47,341 nucleotides of DNA from the IMG/VR virus record IMGVR_UViG_3300022910_000007, positions 1 through 47,341 of that record, one strand, 5' to 3'. Below, one piece after another: positions 41,532 to 47,341 of this stretch. The notes beneath the pieces are model-generated. The model was given only the letters and a program-made list of their open reading frames with translations, had not been told where the DNA came from and searched no databases. The stretch comes from a virus. The first letter of the stretch is position 1; the number at the start of each line of letters is the position of its first letter. Made by a program: the position numbers and the translations under genes.

Positions 41532-42143
41532 ATGAAAGTATTAAATCTAAGATGTGGTGTTGGGGGAAATAGAAAACTATGGGAAGGTGTAGAAGTAACA
41601 GCTATTGAAAATATTCCAGAGATTGCAGCAGTTTATCAAAGGTTGTACCCAAATGATACCGTTATTGTGACAGATGCAAACGAATATTTAGAGCAGCATT
41701 ATTCAGAATTTGATTTTATATGGGATTCGCCAAGTTGCCAAAAAGAAAGTAGGATGGTAAAGTTTACAAGACATAAAAACAAACACTTGCCTTCGTTAGA
41801 GGTTTACAGGACTGTTATATTCTTACAGAATTTCTTTAGAGGTAAGTGGGTTGTTGAAAATGTTATTCCATACTATAAACCATTAATTGAACCTACGGTT
41901 AAATGTGGGAGGCATTTATTTTGGAGTAATTTCCCAATAACTTCTTTAGAAATAAAGCAACCAAAAAATACAATAAACCTCGCATCATTGGCTGGTAAAA
42001 AAATTATGATGGACTGGCTTGGTATTCACTACGAAGAAAATATTTATTACAAAGGGAATCATTGTCCTGCCCAGGTCCTAAGAAATTGTGTTCATCCAGA
42101 ATTAGGGTTGCATATCTTAAAACAATTAAATTTACATATATGA
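41532..42143 (+). CDS. DNA cytosine-5 methyltransferase-like protein
   Basis: The 203-aa protein begins MKVLNLRCGVGGNRKLW, a motif I-like SAM site, followed by EVTAIENIPEIAAVYQRLYP and the catalytic-loop equivalent SPSCQK near residue 69. VVENVIPYY near 111 matches motif VI (ENV). The usual motif is SPPCQ; the proline before Cys is replaced by Ser but the catalytic Cys is kept. The protein lacks the long target-recognition domain of classical Dcm enzymes, as is usual for this phage subgroup. The start is ATG 41532, behind the structured leader. Confidence 0.75.
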   Translation: MKVLNLRCGVGGNRKLWEGVEVTAIENIPEIAAVYQRLYPNDTVIVTDANEYLEQHYSEFDFIWDSPSCQKESRMVKFTRHKNKHLPSLEVYRTVIFLQNFFRGKWVVENVIPYYKPLIEPTVKCGRHLFWSNFPITSLEIKQPKNTINLASLAGKKIMMDWLGIHYEENIYYKGNHCPAQVLRNCVHPELGLHILKQLNLHI

Positions 42144-42325
42144 CAGAAACTAAAAAAACCAGGACACCTAAGAATGCAGAAAGTATTACCAAAGGCGCAT
42201 TAGCATTACCGTTGCAAGAAAGGGTTGATCTTGTTACAGCTCTTAACGAATCTATTAAATCTGAAGTAGAAACTATTAAAGCTGCGGCGGTCCATGCAGA
42301 GAAGATTGCGAATGGGTCATACTGA
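42140..42325 (+). CDS. Small hypothetical protein (61 aa)
   Basis: It begins MTETKKTRTPKNAESITKGA and has a helix (LALPLQERVDLVTALNESIK). The basic start and single long helix suggest a nucleic-acid- or protein-binding peptide; the function is unknown. It starts in the ATGA overlap with the methyltransferase; upstream in-frame starts lie inside that gene. Confidence 0.65.
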   Translation: MTETKKTRTPKNAESITKGALALPLQERVDLVTALNESIKSEVETIKAAAVHAEKIANGSY

Positions 42326-42326
42326 T

Positions 42327-42650
42327 ATGATAATAAATACAAAATTTGAGGTCGGATCATTGATACAAATGAGATACGACAGAAATACTGAAGATATGTT
42401 TCAGTTATTAGAAGTAAAGGAAGTATTTGCACAAGTTTGCTATGGAGGTACTCAAGTATTTTATGATTGCCGAACTATTATTGCGAAGAAAGAGTTTAAA
42501 GGATTTAAAAGAGAAGGAGAATTTGAATGGGTTGTTGGTCATTCACTTTCTAAAGAAGATAATAAAACTGGATGGAGAAGGTACAGAGAAGATGAGCTTA
42601 TCGAGGCAGAGCAAAAGTTAATAGAAATTATTAATACTAAACCAAAATGA
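42327..42650 (+). CDS. Hypothetical protein (107 aa)
   Basis: The 107-aa protein (IINTKFEVGSLIQMRYDRNT; CYGGTQVFYDCRTIIAKKEF) looks like a small beta-barrel, SH3-like, with a helical tail. I started it at ATG 42327, one base after the previous stop. Its last bases overlap the next start by ATGA. The function is unknown. Confidence 0.6.
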   Translation: MIINTKFEVGSLIQMRYDRNTEDMFQLLEVKEVFAQVCYGGTQVFYDCRTIIAKKEFKGFKREGEFEWVVGHSLSKEDNKTGWRRYREDELIEAEQKLIEIINTKPK

Positions 42651-42973
42651 AAATCCACATCTACCATCACATAGTTCAGGAAGATAACTGCTATGAGTTG
42701 GATCTTAAACAGTCTCTTAATTCAATTTTTAATATTCTAAAACAAATCAAGATGGAACAATCAGAATTAACTGCGAAACTTGTTTCGTTAGCAACGCAAC
42801 TTGAAAAGGTAAAGACAGAGATCAATGCGAAACTTGCATCACTTGAAGAAGCTATCGAAGCTGCTGATGATGTAAGCCCTGAAGTTGAAGCAGCTTTCGA
42901 AGCTGTTAAGACTGCCGTCCAGGGTATTGATGACATTAACCCTGATGCAGAACCAGAATCAGGAACTGTGTAA
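42647..42973 (+). CDS. Coiled-coil hypothetical protein (108 aa)
   Basis: The 108-aa protein begins MKIHIYHHIVQEDNCYELDL and continues with a strongly helical region (residues 46-76) and an acidic C-terminus. Proteins of this style, with a histidine-containing MKIHI start and a coiled coil, recur in Bacteroidota phages without known function. The ATGA overlap supports the first ATG over an internal one at 42752. Confidence 0.65.
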   Translation: MKIHIYHHIVQEDNCYELDLKQSLNSIFNILKQIKMEQSELTAKLVSLATQLEKVKTEINAKLASLEEAIEAADDVSPEVEAAFEAVKTAVQGIDDINPDAEPESGTV

Positions 42974-42976
42974 CTC

Positions 42977-43000
42977 ATAGCCCTGAGTGATCGGGGCTAT
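42977..43000 (+). terminator. Hairpin after the coiled-coil gene, weak terminator candidate
   Basis: ATAGCCC (42977-42983) and GGGCTAT (42994-43000) are exact inverted arms around a 10-base loop. Only TTAATTC follows, so termination would be weak. Confidence 0.4.
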
Positions 43001-43013
43001 TAATTCAACTATC

Positions 43014-43256
43014 ATGAGCAGACAACATCACGAATTAAAAACAGAAACATCTTACTACCAAGCCGTAGAAAAAGGTATAAAGAAGTTTGAGTTGAGAAAG
43101 AATGATAGAGATTTTAAACTTGGTGATATTCTAACTCTTCGTGAAACTGTTAACGGAATTTATACTGGTCGCTCAATACCCACTCTTGAAATTAAATATA
43201 TTTTTCATGGTGGTAGTTTTGGATTAGATGAAAATCATTGTATCATTTGTTGGTAA
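43014..43256 (+). CDS. DUF3850 (ASCH-like) domain protein
   Basis: The 80-aa protein matches the DUF3850 pattern: HELKTETSYYQAVEKGIKKF followed by ELRKNDRDFKLGDILTLRE and YTGRSIP. This family belongs to the ASCH/PUA-like RNA-binding fold, with suspected roles in RNA modification or translation control. I start it at ATG 43014, after the hairpin at 42977-43000; the open frame upstream lies in that hairpin. Confidence 0.85.
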   Translation: MSRQHHELKTETSYYQAVEKGIKKFELRKNDRDFKLGDILTLRETVNGIYTGRSIPTLEIKYIFHGGSFGLDENHCIICW

Positions 43257-43266
43257 ACTAATCATT

Positions 43267-43527
43267 ATGCGCTTCACCCTCTTCATACTAATCTGCTGTA
43301 TCATTGCTTCACTGTGTTCGTGTAGTAAAGGCTGGGAAGATATTCAGACCATGCCCAAAGAACCGAAGATGTACCGCGTTAGTAAGTGGTATGAACTAAA
43401 CTGGAAGTTCAGAGATAGTTCGTTTGTTGAAGTTGCTTATAACCCTGCGTTACTTCATTACTCAGATACAACTATTTTCCCGGTAACTTGCCCGTTGAGT
43501 GGTATAGAAGTGAGGTATTACAAATGA
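43267..43527 (+). CDS. Putative lipoprotein (86 aa)
   Basis: The N-terminus MRFTLFILICCIIASLCSC is a lipoprotein signal with the lipidated Cys at residue 17 or 19, followed by a short polar protein (KGWEDIQTMPKEPKMYR; YELNWKFRDSSFVEVAYNP). Phage early lipoproteins of this size often block superinfection by binding host receptors; that role is a guess here. I started it at ATG 43267; the longer frame upstream has no signal sequence logic. Confidence 0.6.
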   Translation: MRFTLFILICCIIASLCSCSKGWEDIQTMPKEPKMYRVSKWYELNWKFRDSSFVEVAYNPALLHYSDTTIFPVTCPLSGIEVRYYK

Positions 43528-43718
43528 CATCCAAACTCCTAACCATAAAACTCTTTTACAACTTAGCAAACCAGTTGCACTATATTCAACTAGGTGGGAC
43601 TATCTATTCAGTTCCTGCTACATGGGCAATAGAGATCAAGAAACGTGAAGGGTTGGATATTAGGAACGCTAGGGATGTACATGATATGCAAGAAATAAGT
43701 AATAATGATAAGGTATGA
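43524..43718 (+). CDS. Small hypothetical protein (64 aa)
   Basis: The 64-aa protein (MTSKLLTIKLFYNLANQLHY; PATWAIEIKKREGLDIRNAR) begins in an ATGA overlap with the lipoprotein gene. It is soluble and of unknown function. It is coupled to the following PAPS-reductase-like gene, also by ATGA. Confidence 0.6.
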   Translation: MTSKLLTIKLFYNLANQLHYIQLGGTIYSVPATWAIEIKKREGLDIRNARDVHDMQEISNNDKV

Positions 43719-44446
43719 AAAGAGTGATAAACTTTAGTGCTGGTAAATCATCTGGATTAATGACTATCAGAAATTACAGAGAAGGCGATATTGTTATTTT
43801 TTGCGATACAGAAAGGGAATTTTATAAATCATATAAGTTTTTAAATGACTTTGAAGCGTACGAAAACATTCCAATAGTTAGATTAAAATACGAAGGTGGA
43901 TTTAATGGATTTCTTACTAAGTGGGGAAATGGTGATTACGGTAAGAAAATCCCTAATAGAATGATGCGTGAATGTACAATCCAATTAAAAGTAAAGACAG
44001 CAAGGAGATATTTACGATCTATTGGTTTGATTGAGTATGAAAATCTAATTGGATTTAGGTATGATGAACAGGAACGAGTTAAAAAGCATAAAGAGAAATG
44101 GCAGAAAGTAAAAACTGTTTTCCCGTTGTATGATGATAAGATCACTAAAGAAGATGTTAACAGATTTTGGGAATCGAAACCATATACATTAGAAATACCG
44201 CATATACTTGGCAACTGCACGTTATGCTTTATGAAAGGCAAGGATGCCATTATAAAAATATTAAAAGAATATCCTGAGCTTGCCGATCCTTGGATTGCAG
44301 ACGAAGAGGCGGCTAAAGGATTTTATAATCATACATACATTCCTGGATTTACTATTAAACAACTTTTAGAAATATCAAAAATGCCAATAAAACAATACAC
44401 ATTAGAAGATATTCACCCGTCTTTTAGTTGTGCTTGTACGGCTTAA
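43715..44446 (+). CDS. PAPS reductase-like PP-loop protein
   Basis: The 243-aa protein has the PP-loop FSAGKSSGLM at residues 7-16, the conserved RMMRECTIQLKVKTARRYL near 86-104, GFRYDEQE near 112 and a Cys pair GNCTLCFMKG near 166, with SCACTA at the end. It belongs to the phosphoadenosine-phosphosulfate-reductase family, often carried by phages. Some relatives work in sulfur assimilation or, as DndC, in phosphorothioate DNA modification. No dnd partner genes are visible, so the substrate is open. Confidence 0.85.
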   Translation: MKRVINFSAGKSSGLMTIRNYREGDIVIFCDTEREFYKSYKFLNDFEAYENIPIVRLKYEGGFNGFLTKWGNGDYGKKIPNRMMRECTIQLKVKTARRYLRSIGLIEYENLIGFRYDEQERVKKHKEKWQKVKTVFPLYDDKITKEDVNRFWESKPYTLEIPHILGNCTLCFMKGKDAIIKILKEYPELADPWIADEEAAKGFYNHTYIPGFTIKQLLEISKMPIKQYTLEDIHPSFSCACTA

Positions 44447-44449
44447 CTT

Positions 44450-45088
44450 ATGGTCATAGCCTACCCCCTCAAATCCCAATCTGACTACTCAGAGTTAAAG
44501 TACTCACTAAGATCAATTGAAAGATTTTACAGAGGTAATGAAGTTGTGATCATTGGTAGTAAGCTACCGGACTGGATTGATAACGTAACCTGGATAAGAG
44601 TTGAAGATATACCAAATAGAAAGCAATTAACTATCAAGTACAAGATACTGGCAGCGTTAGAATATACTGATGAGATTTATTTTATGAATGATGATGTTTT
44701 CTTACTTGAGCCACCTACATTCAAGTATTACTATCACGGTGACTTGGCTTCAGTAGGTGAATCAGGGGCAAGGCCGTTACTGAAGCAGTTGCAGTCATTC
44801 GGTAAACCAACTAAGAACTTCGATGGGCATTATCCGTTAGTATATCGTAAAGACTTTGCGAAAGTATTGGATAACTTTGCACATGATGTAATTGTGAAGA
44901 GTGCATATTGTAATTACTTAGGCATTGAAGGTGAGAAAGTACCTGATAATAAAATCATAGGTAAGAAAGTTGAATTGAAAGAGTTTATTTGGAATCGTAA
45001 TTCAATCTCAACTGGTGAGAGTAGTTGGGCGGTAGTGCAGCCTGTTATACAAGAGATATTTAAACAGAAATCAATGTATGAGAAATGA
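44450..45088 (+). CDS. Stealth-like glycosyltransferase/sugar-phosphate transferase
   Basis: The 212-aa protein begins MVIAYPLKSQSDYSELKYSL, with an RGNEVVIIGSKLPDWI segment and the acidic motif YFMNDDVFLL near residue 78. NDDVF is characteristic of the CR2 region of Stealth-type capsular transferases and of some GT-A enzymes. It opens the run of glycosyltransferase-like genes that continues through the map ends. Its acceptor is unknown. Confidence 0.7.
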   Translation: MVIAYPLKSQSDYSELKYSLRSIERFYRGNEVVIIGSKLPDWIDNVTWIRVEDIPNRKQLTIKYKILAALEYTDEIYFMNDDVFLLEPPTFKYYYHGDLASVGESGARPLLKQLQSFGKPTKNFDGHYPLVYRKDFAKVLDNFAHDVIVKSAYCNYLGIEGEKVPDNKIIGKKVELKEFIWNRNSISTGESSWAVVQPVIQEIFKQKSMYEK

Positions 45089-45732
45089 TACAGAACGTCC
45101 CATTATCTTTCTACTGTAATCGCTTAGATGCAGGCGAAAACTTCAAGTTCCTTCGCTTCGGTGATGGTGAGTTTCATTCTTACTTAGGTAGTGATATTGT
45201 AATCGGCAAGAACGAGCATGAAGTTTACCCAGAGTTAACGAATAAGATCAGATCAATAGTTGATAACTTAAACCCGTCGCATTATAACGCTTTACAGCCA
45301 TTTAGTTTAACGATACCAGCGTTTCAAAGTATTATACCTAATCATAACTGGCTTAATGCTGATGTGTTTCATAACGCTTCAGAAGCTGGTGAGTTAGCTC
45401 CGTTCTTTAGGTCACTTAGTCAGCGGAACGTAGTACTTGTAAGTAACTGGGAGAAAAGAAAGTTTAATAAGTCGTGGGGATTCTTGGAAGTTGTAACCAG
45501 GAATAGCTTTGATGATTACGAATGGGTGTTGGAAGGCGTTACCAAATACCCAAAGAATACGGTATTTTTATTCGCAGCATCCCGTCTATCAGTTCCAGTA
45601 ATCTACGACGGCCCGGAAGATTGCACTATGATTGATATTGGGTCGTTGTTAGATCCGTATATTGGGCGGGTGACAAGAGGGTATCATAAGAGGATGACGG
45701 AGGAGGTAATGAAGAAAAATTTAAGTGTATGA
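45085..45732 (+). CDS. GT-D (DUF1792-like) glycosyltransferase
   Basis: The 215-aa protein has LRFGDGEF near residue 23, the hallmark GDGE motif of the GT-D fold (DUF1792) known from a streptococcal adhesin glycosylation enzyme, in which this acidic pair binds the metal and sugar nucleotide. The end TMIDIGSLLDPYIGR near residue 184 is also typical. It overlaps the previous gene by ATGA and belongs to the glycosyltransferase run. Confidence 0.8.
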   Translation: MIQNVPLSFYCNRLDAGENFKFLRFGDGEFHSYLGSDIVIGKNEHEVYPELTNKIRSIVDNLNPSHYNALQPFSLTIPAFQSIIPNHNWLNADVFHNASEAGELAPFFRSLSQRNVVLVSNWEKRKFNKSWGFLEVVTRNSFDDYEWVLEGVTKYPKNTVFLFAASRLSVPVIYDGPEDCTMIDIGSLLDPYIGRVTRGYHKRMTEEVMKKNLSV

Positions 45733-46097
45733 TACAAGAGATGCGAGCCAACAATGAATTGATTGCTAATTTTATGAACTGGCAACATCATGAAGATCCA
45801 AAGTATCACAATCATGAAATGGCTAATCTTAAATACCATTTTGATTGGAATTGGTTAATGCCAGTAGTTGAGAAGATTGAAAGTATACAAGATGAACATC
45901 ACGGATATTTTGGAGTTCATATAAGCAGTAACTCATGTTCAATTCAAGGTACTAATTTATGGAAAGCTATTGAGCCAAATAGTAAATACGGAGCAGTTTA
46001 TATGTCAGACCCTAATGCTATACTGAGTACTAAAATAGAAAGCACTTACTATAACGTAGTTGAGTTCATTAAATGGTATAACTTACAATCGCAATGA
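45729..46097 (+). CDS. Hypothetical protein (122 aa) in the glycosyltransferase cluster
   Basis: The 122-aa protein has MNWQHHEDPKYHNHEMANLK near residue 16, a LKYHFDWNWLMPVVEKIES segment and the tail YNVVEFIKWYN. It occurs often as a conserved hypothetical of phages. It is coupled by ATGA on both sides between two glycosyltransferase genes. No catalytic motif is recognised. Confidence 0.7.
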   Translation: MIQEMRANNELIANFMNWQHHEDPKYHNHEMANLKYHFDWNWLMPVVEKIESIQDEHHGYFGVHISSNSCSIQGTNLWKAIEPNSKYGAVYMSDPNAILSTKIESTYYNVVEFIKWYNLQSQ

Positions 46098-47011
46098 CAA
46101 TCGGCTTTCTCATACGAACAGGTGGTATCTTCGGATCAGTTAGAGAAGTAATTGAGAACGGAAACGTACTTACTGACTTAGGCCATGACGTAACTATCTA
46201 CACTGATCATGGTAAAGACTTAGGTTGGTTGCCTAATAACTGTCAATGGGAATCTAATGAGAAGATAAAGCCGTTAGATTGTTTAATCTTCATTGATGAC
46301 CCTGACGAGAAGTATTACGAATTATTCAAACGAGCTGAAGCGAAGGTAAAAGCCTATTGTATGTTAGGGTTTGATAAATCAAGAATAAACGGGCAGTTTG
46401 TTTCACCTGTTCACCATGAATTAATAACTAACTATTGGCCGCTGGCTGATTCGGATTGGCAGTTGGAGATTATCAGATACTTTAATCCAGATTGCGGTCC
46501 GTCAATAGGCGGTATTAATACTACTCAATTCAAACCAGTAGTCAGAAAGAAGATATTTGATGTTTCCTGGTCTAATGATCCACGCCCCAGAAAGGATAGC
46601 AAGACTGTAGCAGCTGCGATCGGGAAGATCAGTAATAAATCATACTACCGTAAAGGAATTAAGCAAGACGACTTAAAGAAGTTCCTATGCGATAGCCGTG
46701 TGTTTGTAGACGGTCATCTCAGAGGCGGGTGGTGTAACCCAGTAGCTGAAGCAATGGCCTGTGGTGTGCCTGTGGTGTGTACAGAAACGCCTTGCAACTC
46801 TTCATTTGCGATAGATGATTTTACTTGTATCAGGGTTAAAGAAGGTGATAGTGAAGCTATGAGAGCAGGGATATTGAAGCTATTAAGTAACGATCAGTAT
46901 GCAAAGTATATTTCGGGTAATGCGTTGGATCTTATTCGTAAATTCGATTATAGAATAGTGGGGAAGAGGTTGAGTGATGCTATTATTGAGAAAGTAAATA
47001 AAACACTATGA
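46094..47011 (+). CDS. GT4-like glycosyltransferase
   Basis: The 305-aa protein has a Rossmann-type start (TIGFLIRTGGIFGSVREVIE) and a C-terminal domain with GGWCNPVAEAMACGVPVVCT near residue 212. The latter is the EX7E-type donor-binding region of GT4 enzymes, with Glu in PVAEAMACG. GT-B fold is likely. It is coupled to its neighbours and forms part of the glycosyltransferase run. Confidence 0.88.
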   Translation: MTIGFLIRTGGIFGSVREVIENGNVLTDLGHDVTIYTDHGKDLGWLPNNCQWESNEKIKPLDCLIFIDDPDEKYYELFKRAEAKVKAYCMLGFDKSRINGQFVSPVHHELITNYWPLADSDWQLEIIRYFNPDCGPSIGGINTTQFKPVVRKKIFDVSWSNDPRPRKDSKTVAAAIGKISNKSYYRKGIKQDDLKKFLCDSRVFVDGHLRGGWCNPVAEAMACGVPVVCTETPCNSSFAIDDFTCIRVKEGDSEAMRAGILKLLSNDQYAKYISGNALDLIRKFDYRIVGKRLSDAIIEKVNKTL

Positions 47012-47205
47012 GCGATTTAAAAACACTTAACGCAGTGATGCTTGAAAAAAGTTTCTTAGAAAGAGACATTTCAGATTCGTTAAATATGTTTATTAGAGAT
47101 AATCCAGATGTTAAGAATATTGAAGTTATTACAAGCATTTACGTTTATGAAGGTAAGTGTGGAGAATCAAAAGATGTGTCTGTTTATGTTAAGCTAACTA
47201 TTTAA
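47008..47205 (+). CDS. Small hypothetical protein (65 aa)
   Basis: The 65-aa protein (MSDLKTLNAVMLEKSFLERD; IEVITSIYVYEGKCGESK) is a helix followed by two beta strands, of unknown function. It overlaps the GT4 gene by ATGA and shares its last base with the start of the end-spanning glycosyltransferase (TAATG). Confidence 0.65.
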   Translation: MSDLKTLNAVMLEKSFLERDISDSLNMFIRDNPDVKNIEVITSIYVYEGKCGESKDVSVYVKLTI

Positions 47206-47341
47206 TGCAGCCACTAATTAACATACTGATCCGAACTTCACAACGTCCGATATTGTTCCGGCGTTGTTTACAATCTATCCAGCAACAAACGTATAAGAAT
47301 ATCAGTGTAATTGTTAGTTATGATTTTGAATGTGATTATAT
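47205..47341 (+). CDS. GT2-like glycosyltransferase, 5' part of the end-spanning gene
   Basis: The ATG at 47205 opens MQPLINILIRTSQRPILFRR and runs off the window end. The sequence from 47208 repeats positions 1-133, so the gene continues at position 134 on the circular map and ends at 599, giving 200 aa. This copy has the T missing at the start of the window and keeps the frame intact. Confidence 0.85.
   Translation, partial: MQPLINILIRTSQRPILFRRCLQSIQQQTYKNISVIVSYDFECDY
47208..47341 (+). repeat. Terminal direct repeat, right copy
   Basis: 134 bases repeating positions 1-133. The extra T here keeps the glycosyltransferase reading frame open from the ATG at 47205, so this copy is probably the correct one. 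Confidence 0.95.

Noticed and set aside
1-47341. Integrase, repressor-type lysogeny module, attachment site or CRISPR array
   Set aside because: No recombinase motif, no cI-like gene and no regularly spaced repeats were found. The only direct repeats are the map-end overlap and the iterons in the initiator gene.

Overview
The window is the circularly closed genome, or nearly so, of a tailed phage, apparently a siphovirus, that infects a Bacteroidota host. Bases 1-133 repeat bases 47208-47341 with one 1-base difference, so the map is circular (about 47.2 kb) and a glycosyltransferase gene spans the ends. The host assignment is inference. It rests on low GC, few Shine-Dalgarno sequences, A/T-rich translation starts, short Bacteroidota-style lipoprotein signals, a DUF4373 (Lin1244/Lin1753-type) initiator, and M15 endolysin and tail-fibre sequence styles familiar from Bacteroidota phages. 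I see no integrase, excisionase, tRNA or CRISPR, so a lytic life style is the simplest reading.

Layout. (1) 44450-47341 joined to 1-1863: glycosyltransferase-like genes (Stealth-like, GT-D/DUF1792, GT4 and two GT2) with a GIY-YIG homing endonuclease inserted among them. (2) 1880-28877: packaging, virion and lysis module, all on the + strand. It holds TerL, tail assembly chaperone with a -1 frameshift, tape measure, tail proteins, probable tail tube, portal with a zinc-finger insert, MuF, connector proteins, scaffold, major capsid protein, tail fibres, spanins, holin and M15 endolysin. Two related HNH-AP2 endonucleases sit at gene junctions. (3) 28897-31702: a leftward block of small accessory genes (YopX, DUF551 and a 51-aa basic protein that is probably the local regulator). 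(4) 31792-40873: rightward replication module with a RecA-like ATPase, stand-alone DnaA domain IV, beta-clamp-like protein, SNF2-type helicase, two-motif DNA methyltransferase, MazG-like enzyme, PD-(D/E)XK nuclease, primase-helicase and an initiator whose gene carries iterons. No DNA polymerase is visible, so the phage probably recruits the host replisome. (5) 40932-44446: small-terminase candidate, a 318-base structured non-coding region, a C5-methyltransferase-like gene, small genes, a lipoprotein and a PAPS-reductase-like protein.

Most genes overlap by ATGA or TAATG, which implies translational coupling in long operons. The most unusual signals are: two leader elements (38321-38405 and 41439-41531) with the same two-hairpin kissing-loop layout but different sequences; a 12-bp palindrome repeated three times around a small regulator gene; iterons inside the initiator gene; a textbook slippery site before the tape measure gene; a u-spanin-like gene; and tail-fibre-like proteins that carry secretion signals.
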